A stretch of DNA of 64,000 nt, taken from assembly GCA_023398955.1 (NCBI GenBank), contig JAEWRL010000009.1, positions 1 to 64,000 of the forward strand. Reading direction: 5' to 3'. Shown piece after piece: positions 18,110 through 25,840 of this stretch. The notes below the pieces were generated by a model. The model worked only from the letters and a program-made list of their open reading frames with translations. It ran no database searches and was not told where the DNA came from. A program made the position numbers and the translations under genes. How positions within the stretch are numbered: position 1 is the first letter of the stretch; each line of letters starts with the position of its first letter. This DNA comes from Pseudomonadota bacterium. Lineage in GTDB: Bacteria; Myxococcota_A; Polyangia; Polyangiales; Polyangiaceae.

Positions 18110-18123
18110 GAGGTTCGAACCTC
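18110..18123. promoter_or_regulatory. Perfect 14-bp palindrome upstream of the peroxidase gene
   Basis: GAGGTTCGAACCTC is an exact palindrome 40-53 bases upstream of the cytochrome c peroxidase ATG, in the 90-base gap after mobA. The place and symmetry fit a dimeric repressor or activator site. It is not a tRNA T-arm, because no acceptor or anticodon arms surround it. Confidence 0.4.
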
Positions 18124-18160
18124 ACCGCACAGCGCTCCTTACCGCGAAGCGGGCTGCTTG

Positions 18161-19384
18161 TCAGCTCTGGCGGGACGGATTGACCACCCTCTGGTGCAGG
18201 TACGCCTCGAGCTCGATTCGCGTATTGAGGTTCTTCGGCATCTCGTTTGCCGGCAGCTCGAGCCAGCGTGTCTCGCACCGCTCCAGGAGAGCGCGGACGC
18301 TGAGCCTGCCACCCTCCAAGAGGGACTCTATGTGGGGGATGACCTGCCGCCGATAGACGGCGAAGAGAGGGTCCACCTGCCTCCCCGAGCGCGGCACGAC
18401 CGCTTCCACTCCGCGCGAGGCGCGGAGCAAACGCAGCGCGAGGTCGAGGTTCACTTCGGGATTATCACAAGCGACGACAAGGTTTGCGTCATATTGGCTG
18501 GCCCGCAGCGATGCATGGAGCGCGGCGAGGGGGCCAGAGTCCGCGATCAGGTCGGCAATGACGGGTACGTCGAGACCCAGGAAACCACGGGTGCTGCGAG
18601 CGCTGACGGCGATCGCGTCGAAGTGGGGCCGCAACGCGTCGACGATGCGATGAAGCAGCGGGATGCCGTCTATCTGGAGCCTGGCCTTGTCGGTACCCAT
18701 TCGAGAGCTGCGCCCCCCTGCCAGCACGATCGCTGCAGCCTTGTGTCGAAAGCACCAGCGGCGCGCATGGCCTAGGAAGGAAAGGGCGCTGAAGTCGAGG
18801 CGTGGCGCGTCGCGGTGCCACGGGAGCACCTGGTCCACGTGGTCGAGCGCCTCAGGGGCTTCGATCGCCCCAGACGGTTGGCACGAAAGCAGGTAGACGT
18901 CTGGCTCGAGCGTTGTGCGTAGGTCTCGGGAGCGGCAGACCACGGCGTATTCCGGTGGCAGGCGTCGCAGCAGCGCCTGGACCGCGCGTCCGAGTTCGTG
19001 CTGCGTGGCATGAACGTGGAACGAGCGAATGGAACCTGGCGGACCCGAGTCGCCTGCCTCCACTTCCGCTTCCGGTGCGATTGCCTCGACCGCGATGCCG
19101 GGCGCATCAGGACCGAGCCAGACCTGGACATAGCCTTCAGGGTTTGGAGAGCAGACGCCCTGTTCCGAGCTCGCTGTGATGCTGATCAGCGGCGCGACAG
19201 GGCTCGCGCACTGAACCATCCCCTGCACCAGCGAAGCCGTATCCTTCGGATCACCGCCAATGAGCAGGACGCCGCGCGCGCGCCATGCAGCGGAAGTGTT
19301 GGGTGCCGTAGGGCTTGGGGGTGAGCTCTCGGTTACCGGGCCGTCCACCACCTTCGAGATAGCAGCGCTGAACCCGAGCGTCAC
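18161..19384 (-). CDS. mobA: MobA-type nucleotidyltransferase with unknown N-terminal domain
   Basis: The C-terminal half (about residues 215-407) is a molybdenum cofactor guanylyltransferase: IVLAGGRSSRMGTDKARL is the GTP-binding signature, followed by VIADLIADSGPLAALHA and VVACDNPEVNLDLA. The first 200 residues are not MobA. They include VLLIGGDPKDTASLV and a segment with VYLLSCQPSGAIEAPEALDHVDQVLPW that I cannot assign, and they lack a P-loop, so a MobB fusion is not supported. The GTG start at 19384 is uncertain. No other molybdenum cofactor genes are in the window. Confidence 0.8.
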   Translation of the reverse strand: MTLGFSAAISKVVDGPVTESSPPSPTAPNTSAAWRARGVLLIGGDPKDTASLVQGMVQCASPVAPLISITASSEQGVCSPNPEGYVQVWLGPDAPGIAVEAIAPEAEVEAGDSGPPGSIRSFHVHATQHELGRAVQALLRRLPPEYAVVCRSRDLRTTLEPDVYLLSCQPSGAIEAPEALDHVDQVLPWHRDAPRLDFSALSFLGHARRWCFRHKAAAIVLAGGRSSRMGTDKARLQIDGIPLLHRIVDALRPHFDAIAVSARSTRGFLGLDVPVIADLIADSGPLAALHASLRASQYDANLVVACDNPEVNLDLALRLLRASRGVEAVVPRSGRQVDPLFAVYRRQVIPHIESLLEGGRLSVRALLERCETRWLELPANEMPKNLNTRIELEAYLHQRVVNPSRQS

Positions 19385-19496
19385 GCCGGAGAATGGCGCG
19401 GGGTGGCCTCACACTTCCGGCACTGGGACGACAAGCTCCATCCGATTCTTGCTCAACGGGTCCAACCCATGCCCTGGCTAGCGTGTCTCTGGTCCC

Positions 19497-21149
19497 ATGA
19501 CGAACAGCGATCCCTCCCGGGTTCCCGACCTGCTCCATCCGAACCCCCTCCGGCGCATCGCGCCAGACTCTACTGAGGTTGCCATCAGTCTTGCATTTGC
19601 TGGAGGAAGCTCGGGGGGCCTGTTCAGCGAGGCGCTCGAGAACTCGCTCATTGCCCCTTCTAGTTGGGATGGAAGCCTCTTTGCGAACGATCTGTTCCTG
19701 CCGCGGCTGGTTTCGGAGAGCTTCCGGCTCCCCGGGGCAGCCGATGCACCAGCGCTCTGCACGAAGCACCTGCTGAAACTCCTCGTTCATCCGCCCGCTG
19801 ACCCGGCGGTCGTGGAGTTCCGTCGCGGAATCCTTCGCGAGCTGATAGGCTCTCGAGAGCTCCGGGCCCAGCTCTTGTTGCTGTACACGCGCCTGCGCCA
19901 GGTTCGCCAGCTCCTCGAGAACACGGGCGGCGGCAGAAACTGGGACCCGAACCGGCGTCAACTCGACATCCTGTCAGCCGTCAAAGCGACCATCGAGGTG
20001 ATGGGAGGTGGTTTCCATGGTGCTACGTCCGGGCTGGAGCGGCTCCATCGTTTTGCTGTGCGGGTGCGGGATTCGGAAGCCTACCGGTCACTCTGTGATC
20101 TCGTTCAATTCGATTCACGGCTCGCCATCCTGAACCTGACAGTCGGGGTTGGCGCCGACGGACGGATTCGCGGTTTCGAACTTGTCTCGGTCAACGAGAA
20201 CACTGCCAGTCCATTCGTCAGCTCGCCGGTCCGCCGTTGGATGGCGAAGGTGGAGCTATTCTTCCGCGGCTATCGCTTCAGTGACGGAGAGGTCATGGCT
20301 CGGCTCATCGATGCGGTGTTCTCCGGCGTGCAGGGAGATCTCGTCGCTATGATTCAGCTTTATGGGGACCTAGAGCTGTATCTCGGCATGCTGGGCTTCA
20401 AGGATCGTGTGGAAGCCCAAGGGCTCAGTCTTTGCCTTCCAGAACTCGTCGATGCAGACTCGCCCCGAGAGCTGGAGGGTCTCTTCAATCCACTGCTCCT
20501 CCTAGGCGGCACAAAGCCCGTTCCGTGCAACATTCTTACGGACCATCTCACGGGAACGGTGCTCGTCACGGGTCCCAACTCAGGCGGAAAGACGCGCCTG
20601 CTGCAGGCGCTCGGCATCGCCCAGCTCATGGCCCAGTCCGGGCTCCTGGTGCCCGCTCGCTCCGCGAAGATGGCGCTCTCGCCCGCGCTCGTCGTATCGC
20701 TGATCGAAGTCGTCAAAGCCGACCAAGCCGAAGGGCGCCTCGGGATGGAGCTCATCCGCATCCGACAGCTTTTCGAACGACTGCCGCCGGGAGCCGTGGT
20801 GCTGCTCGACGAGCTTTGCTCGGGCACGAATCCGTCTGAGGGAGAGGAGATCTTCGAACTGGTCGTCACCACGCTATCGCGGCTCCGTCCTCAGGTCTTC
20901 ATCACCACCCATTTCCTCGCCTTTGCCGCCCGTCTCGAGAGAGAGCGCAAGATAGATGATCTCGATTTCCTGCAAGTGGAGTTGGGGCCCGAGCGGAGGG
21001 CGACCTTTCAGTTCGTGCCCGGGGTCGCGCGTACCTCCCTGGCAGGTCACGCCGCCGAACGGCTTGGGGTCACGCGGGACCAGCTCCTCTCCTTGGTTGA
21101 CCGCAACACCGCCAACTACGAGCGGACGCATGGCGTCGGAGGTGCCTAA
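19497..21149 (+). CDS. MutS-family ATPase lacking mismatch-recognition domains
   Basis: A 550-residue protein whose C-terminal 200 residues form a MutS-type ABC ATPase: Walker A GPNSGGKTRLL, Walker B VVLLDELCSGTNPSEGEE and the TTHFLAF switch. The N-terminal part has only lever/core-like helices, with no Phe-x-Glu mismatch reader or connector, and the protein is well below the 850 residues of MutS. It is therefore a MutS-like paralogue of unknown substrate. Its stop overlaps the start of a membrane-protein gene (TAATG), so the products may act together. Confidence 0.85.
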   Translation: MTNSDPSRVPDLLHPNPLRRIAPDSTEVAISLAFAGGSSGGLFSEALENSLIAPSSWDGSLFANDLFLPRLVSESFRLPGAADAPALCTKHLLKLLVHPPADPAVVEFRRGILRELIGSRELRAQLLLLYTRLRQVRQLLENTGGGRNWDPNRRQLDILSAVKATIEVMGGGFHGATSGLERLHRFAVRVRDSEAYRSLCDLVQFDSRLAILNLTVGVGADGRIRGFELVSVNENTASPFVSSPVRRWMAKVELFFRGYRFSDGEVMARLIDAVFSGVQGDLVAMIQLYGDLELYLGMLGFKDRVEAQGLSLCLPELVDADSPRELEGLFNPLLLLGGTKPVPCNILTDHLTGTVLVTGPNSGGKTRLLQALGIAQLMAQSGLLVPARSAKMALSPALVVSLIEVVKADQAEGRLGMELIRIRQLFERLPPGAVVLLDELCSGTNPSEGEEIFELVVTTLSRLRPQVFITTHFLAFAARLERERKIDDLDFLQVELGPERRATFQFVPGVARTSLAGHAAERLGVTRDQLLSLVDRNTANYERTHGVGGA

Positions 21150-22132
21150 TGCCAACCCTGTTGGCGACGCGCAAGATGTCGCCCGAGCTTCGGCAGCGCA
21201 TCGAAGCGAGCGTCAGCGGCCGACGTGCCGGCGGCGTGGGGCGGCTCTCGCCACGTTGGATGATGGTGTTGAGGGGAGGGACACTGGCGACAGTCCTCGC
21301 CCTCACGTGTTGGATTCTGGCGTCCCACAAAGCGGCGGATCGCAAGCTCGAGAGTGCGCGCCAGGACCTGCTTGGGCGGTGGCGGCGTGAAGCCTCCGGG
21401 ATGAGTGCCAGTGACAAGGCTCTCGTCGAGCGTGTGGCGCCGTGGGTGGAAGAGGCAACGGCAGGCTACCAGGGCGATTGGATTGGGTCGGAGCTGGAAG
21501 CCTCTTCCGCGCTTGCCGTGACGTTGAAGCGTCCCATCGTCTATTTGCGTGGGCCGCTGGAGGTCCTGAAGACTCCCTCGGGGATGCGGGAGGTGGCCGT
21601 CAGCTCGGGCGCCGACGCTCTCGTCCTCTGTCTCATCGATCCGCCCGAGGATCGCACTGAGCGGCAACTCCTCGGCCGCGTACGCTCGGCCTATGGGCGC
21701 GGCAAGCGAATGCAAGTCGCCTCAGCGCACGTGGAGCGCTTGGGAGTAGCGGTCCTGGGACTGCCATACCTGAGCGACGGCTGGGCGCAGAAGGTGCGCG
21801 AAGCATCCGACGCACGGGAGCTCTCCAGGCTTCGTGCTTCATTCGAAAGCGCTCCGCTGAAACGCGCCCGAGCCGCGGCTCGCGCGGAGCTCCTACTCCT
21901 GGCCGTGGATGAGCCGGGAGACGTTTCGGTTCCGGCTGAGCTGGATGGAGAACGCCCCCACTCAGTGCGCATCTCGCTGGTAGACCTACGCAGCCACAAG
22001 CTCCTGTTGAGATTGCGTCACGCGGTCGACCCCAGCTGGCTCTCCGCCGGGACGCGCGCCGAGTATGCGCGCGGTATGGATGACTGCGCGCTGGCGCTCG
22101 ATGTGCACGGGGCGGCCGTCAGCGGAAGGTAG
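21149..22132 (+). CDS. Single-TM membrane protein, paralogue of the gene at 33282
   Basis: A 327-residue protein with about 37 cytoplasmic residues, one TM helix (about 40-58; GGTLATVLALTCWILAS) and a large outer domain. No named domain was recognised. Its outer domain matches that of the 33282-34418 product in order: a SELE...IVYLRG segment, a LPYLSDGWAQKV-like segment, and the closing RISLVDLRSHKLLLRLRH block (versus RVGIWDLESERLLVRLRR). It is translationally coupled to the MutS-like gene. Function unknown. Confidence 0.75.
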   Translation: MPTLLATRKMSPELRQRIEASVSGRRAGGVGRLSPRWMMVLRGGTLATVLALTCWILASHKAADRKLESARQDLLGRWRREASGMSASDKALVERVAPWVEEATAGYQGDWIGSELEASSALAVTLKRPIVYLRGPLEVLKTPSGMREVAVSSGADALVLCLIDPPEDRTERQLLGRVRSAYGRGKRMQVASAHVERLGVAVLGLPYLSDGWAQKVREASDARELSRLRASFESAPLKRARAAARAELLLLAVDEPGDVSVPAELDGERPHSVRISLVDLRSHKLLLRLRHAVDPSWLSAGTRAEYARGMDDCALALDVHGAAVSGR

Positions 22133-22168
22133 CGGTCTGAGCGCCGCTCGCCGACCCCAAACCGCAGT

Positions 22169-22375
22169 TCAGTCCATTCGAACCCCAATGCGTACGGTGA
22201 CCTGCCAGTGCGCCACCCGGTTGTCCTCCAAGTGGCCGCGGGTCTCGATGACCTCCAGCCAACGAAGCTCAGAGTGCCGTGTGGCAACTCGCGCCACGGC
22301 GTTGTTCACGGCATCCTCGATGCTGCGCGTCGACGATCCCACTACCTCGATCTTCTCATAAACATGGTCGGCCAT
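22169..22375 (-). CDS. Dodecin
   Basis: A 68-residue flavin-binding dodecamer protein. VYEKIEVVGSSTRSIEDAV, the central tryptophan segment ELRWLEVIETRGH and the closing HWQVTVRIGV are the usual dodecin features and length. Dodecins store or quench flavins in the cytoplasm. The ATG at 22375 starts the family-typical N-terminus; a longer frame adds an unrelated leader. It lies downstream of the helicase gene on the same strand, 126 bases away. Confidence 0.92.
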   Translation of the reverse strand: MADHVYEKIEVVGSSTRSIEDAVNNAVARVATRHSELRWLEVIETRGHLEDNRVAHWQVTVRIGVRMD

Positions 22376-22501
22376 GCCGTGACTCGAGCAAAGGATTGTT
22401 CCGCGATCAACCGGAAAGCGTGGTCGACCGTAGGATTCGGCCGCGGCCGACCCCTGCGGCACGCCAGGGGAGAGGCCGCCGCAGTGACGCGGCTCGTCCA
22501 C

Positions 22502-25500
22502 TCATTCCAGACGGAATAGCTCGTCGATGTCCGACTTGGTCAGGCGCTTCGCGCCCCCGGCGTCCTCACTGAGCACCGATGCGACCAGGTCCTTCTTCTT
22601 CTGCTTCAGTTGAAGGATCTTCTCTTCGATCGTCCCTGCCGCCACCAACCGGTAGACGGTCACGACTCGATTCTGACCAATGCGATGCGCTCGATCCGTC
22701 GCTTGCTCCTCGACCGCCGGGTTCCACCACGGGTCGAAGTGGATAACGGTGTCTGCCGCCGTGAGGTTCAATCCAGAGCCGCCCGCTTTGAGGCTGATGA
22801 GGAACACCGGAACCGCCGGATCCTGCTGGAAGTGCTCGATGCGATCCTGGCGGTCGGTGGTGCTTCCGTCGAGGTACTCGTAAGGCACATTGTCTTCGTC
22901 GAGCGCCCCCCGGATGAGCTTCAGCATCGAGACGAACTGGCTAAAGATCAATACCTTGTGCCCCCCGCTCTCGACCTCGTCGACCAGCTCGCGGAGCGCG
23001 GAGAGCTTGCCACTGTCTTCGTGGCTATACTCACGAGGCAGCCCAAGGAGACGCGGATCGCAAGCGGCCTGCCGGAGCTTCGTGAGCCCTGCCAAGATGT
23101 GGATTTGGCTCTTGGCAAGACCGACCCGTTCTACTTCGCCCATTACCTGAGCTCGGACCTCCCGCAGTACCTGCGTATAGATCGCCTTCTGCTCGGGGGT
23201 GAGATCGACGATCTTGTCGACTTCGTGCTTCGGCGGCAGGTCCTTGACGACCTCGATCTTCGTGCGGCGCAGGATGAACGGGTGAATGGTGGCGCGAAGG
23301 CGAGTCGCCTGTTTGGCATCTCCCTGGTCGATGGGTCGCGCAAAGCGCTCCTCGAACTTCTGAAGAGGCCCCAGCAGGCCTGGGCTGACGAACTCGAAGA
23401 TGGACCAGATCTCGCTCAACCGGTTCTCGATGGGAGTGCCAGTGAGGGCCAAGCGGCGTTCGGCGCGCAGTTCCTTGGCGGCCTGCGCCGTTGCGCTGAT
23501 GGGGTTCTTGATGTTCTGGGCTTCGTCCAAGATGGCGTAGTCCAGGCGTAGCTTCTTTAGCAGCTCGATGTCGCGTCTCAAGAGCGCGTAGCTGGTGATG
23601 ATGACGTTGACGTTCTCCAGCTCGGTCTCGTACTCTCGACGGGCGGATCCATGCCAGAGCGCCACCGTGAGGGACGGTCCAAAGCGTTCGATCTCGCGCT
23701 CCCAGTTGGTGACGACGCTTGTCGGTGCGACGATGAGCGACCGCAAGGGAACGGACTTCTTCTCTTGCTTGAGGGACAGTAGCAGCGCGATGGTCTGCAC
23801 GGTCTTGCCGAGCCCCATGTCGTCAGCAAGAACACCGCCCGACCCGATCTCGTGAATGAAGCGGAGCCAGGAGAGGCCCTGCTCCTGGTACGGGCGCAGG
23901 GTTGCCTTGAGCCCGCGGGGCTTCTTGGCGGCCTTGATCTCGTCGATGCTCGACAGCCTCGCGAACAGTTGCTTCACACCAGCTGTCGTCGTCGCCTTGT
24001 CCGCGTGCTCCAGAAGCTCTTGGATCCTTCCGGCCTGCGACAGCGGGAGCTTGCCGCCCCGATTCGTCGCGGCGATGAGCTCGACCTCCCGATCGATCAT
24101 CGTTTGCACCCGCGCAGCGTCGAGGGGAGCGTAAGTATTGTCGGAGAGCTTGACGTACTTCTTGCCCTCCCGAAGACAACGGACGATTTCGTCGCGTTCG
24201 ACCCCGACCCCCGCGCTCTCATAGGACACCTTGACGGAGAGCCAGTCAACCCCGCTCGATACGCGAGCATTCATGAGAAGGGGTTGGGAGCGCACCTTCG
24301 TTCCGACCAGGTCCTCAGGCACGTATATGGCCCAGTTCTTTGGCAGCTTGCCGACGGAGTGCGACCAGAACTTGATCGCGTTCTCACCTTGGGAGATGAA
24401 CGCTTCCCCACTTTCGTCGGGAATGAGGCCGAGGTCGAGAAGCTTCTGAACCGCCGCTTGTTGAGCTACGATGTCACAACGAATGCATGTCGCGCGCTTC
24501 TGACCTTCCTGGGGAGGCCGAATGATGATGGGCGGCGAGATTCCGTCGGCGCGGATGGCAAACTCGGTGTCGCCGTAGCTGACCGAGAGCGTCGCGTGAA
24601 GCTCTGTGAGCGAACCAATTGCCCGGAAGCTGAACTCAGGCTCCAGGTCGACGACGTCGGCAACTTGCGACAGCTCCGGGAGCTCGGCACCAATTTCACC
24701 CGCCACCCTGGGCAGCCCCGTGGTGATGATGGACACGAGCTGTGATGCGGGCTCAGCGATGGTGGAACTGCGCAGGAAACGCCGCAGGGCAGCCGGAGCC
24801 ACCCGCCGGTCGATGGCGCGCGCGATGCCTTCGGTAGTGTCGATGTGCCATCCGGGAGCGCCCTCGAACCAACCCCCACTTGTCAGCAGGAATCGCCGCC
24901 CGTTCCCCGGCTTCTCGAACGTAACCTTCGCGACGATCGTATCGCTCCCAACCATCTCCAAGTCGAAACGCGGTTTCAACGGCTCATCCGCGAAGCGGAG
25001 TTGCATGAGCGCTGGCTCGAGCAAGACACGCCGGTCCCTGAGATGGGGAAGCAGTTCTGCTGCATCTTCCCCTCGGATATCCACCGCGGGGTGGCGTGGG
25101 TTCCCACTCTCGAAGCGGGATAGCACGCGTAGGGCCTCTCGATCCGCGGTAGGTGCAAGCGCCTGCCAACCCAACGCTGCGCTGGGCAAGAGGGGCAAGC
25201 GTGCGTCCGTGTCGAGCACCGTAACGGTGAGACCGCCCTGGCGGACGTGCACACGGAACTCCAGGTCCAGCACTCGCAACGCACCCTCGGGCGTCAGCCA
25301 CGCACCGATCCCCGTTGAGCGCGCGGAAGCGTCTGGGGTGGGAGGGGGCTGCAACCCGGGCGGAACAACGAGCTGCTGGCTCTGCGCGCGCCTCCGGCGA
25401 TCACGTCGCCTGGCTGACTTACTCTCCGCAGGAGCCGTTTGGGCGGCAGGAGCAGGGGCTGGGGGGGGCGCCTCCCGGCGTGGCAGCTTTGCTCGAGCCT

Positions 25501-25840
25501 GATTGCGGACCGTAATGAGGAGCGCGGCGACATGCTTGCAGTGCTGCCCCGTCTTCTTGAACGCGGGGCAAGTGCAATGGGAAGTAATTCCCTCTCCGCC
25601 CAAGCGAATCGTCACCTCGTAGGGCTCGGGATCGGAGCCCTTGACCTTCCCCTGTGCTGCGGCCTTCGTGACGCCTACGCCCTCCACCACCTTCCGTTTC
25701 TCGTAGTCGAGACCCCGCAGGAACGTGCGGGCTCCAAGGAGCCTGCGGAGGCCCCTGTCGGAGAGGGTGGAAAGAGCGTCTGCCAGTGACGAAGCTTCAT
25801 TCGCGACGCCGCGACTGAGGGGAGATGCTGTTTGATTCAT
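22502..25840 (-). CDS. SWIM zinc finger SNF2-family helicase (HepA-like)
   Basis: A 1112-residue DNA-dependent ATPase. A SWIM zinc finger (CTCPAFKKTGQHCKHV, about residues 92-107) is followed by a long variable region, then the SNF2 ATPase with DDMGLGKTVQTIA (Walker A), ILDEAQNIKN (DEAQ box) and LTGTPIENRL. The helicase C lobe ends with QATDRAHRIGQNRVVTVYRL. Such enzymes remodel nucleoprotein complexes or recycle RNA polymerase. Its ATG overlaps the stop of the pyrophosphatase-like gene, so the two are coupled. Confidence 0.93.
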   Translation of the reverse strand: MNQTASPLSRGVANEASSLADALSTLSDRGLRRLLGARTFLRGLDYEKRKVVEGVGVTKAAAQGKVKGSDPEPYEVTIRLGGEGITSHCTCPAFKKTGQHCKHVAALLITVRNQARAKLPRREAPPPAPAPAAQTAPAESKSARRRDRRRRAQSQQLVVPPGLQPPPTPDASARSTGIGAWLTPEGALRVLDLEFRVHVRQGGLTVTVLDTDARLPLLPSAALGWQALAPTADREALRVLSRFESGNPRHPAVDIRGEDAAELLPHLRDRRVLLEPALMQLRFADEPLKPRFDLEMVGSDTIVAKVTFEKPGNGRRFLLTSGGWFEGAPGWHIDTTEGIARAIDRRVAPAALRRFLRSSTIAEPASQLVSIITTGLPRVAGEIGAELPELSQVADVVDLEPEFSFRAIGSLTELHATLSVSYGDTEFAIRADGISPPIIIRPPQEGQKRATCIRCDIVAQQAAVQKLLDLGLIPDESGEAFISQGENAIKFWSHSVGKLPKNWAIYVPEDLVGTKVRSQPLLMNARVSSGVDWLSVKVSYESAGVGVERDEIVRCLREGKKYVKLSDNTYAPLDAARVQTMIDREVELIAATNRGGKLPLSQAGRIQELLEHADKATTTAGVKQLFARLSSIDEIKAAKKPRGLKATLRPYQEQGLSWLRFIHEIGSGGVLADDMGLGKTVQTIALLLSLKQEKKSVPLRSLIVAPTSVVTNWEREIERFGPSLTVALWHGSARREYETELENVNVIITSYALLRRDIELLKKLRLDYAILDEAQNIKNPISATAQAAKELRAERRLALTGTPIENRLSEIWSIFEFVSPGLLGPLQKFEERFARPIDQGDAKQATRLRATIHPFILRRTKIEVVKDLPPKHEVDKIVDLTPEQKAIYTQVLREVRAQVMGEVERVGLAKSQIHILAGLTKLRQAACDPRLLGLPREYSHEDSGKLSALRELVDEVESGGHKVLIFSQFVSMLKLIRGALDEDNVPYEYLDGSTTDRQDRIEHFQQDPAVPVFLISLKAGGSGLNLTAADTVIHFDPWWNPAVEEQATDRAHRIGQNRVVTVYRLVAAGTIEEKILQLKQKKKDLVASVLSEDAGGAKRLTKSDIDELFRLE

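Noticed and set aside
22610..24745. Two long plus-strand frames (near 300 codons) opposite the SNF2 helicase
   Set aside because: They are antisense shadows of conserved helicase motifs and have no recognisable product.
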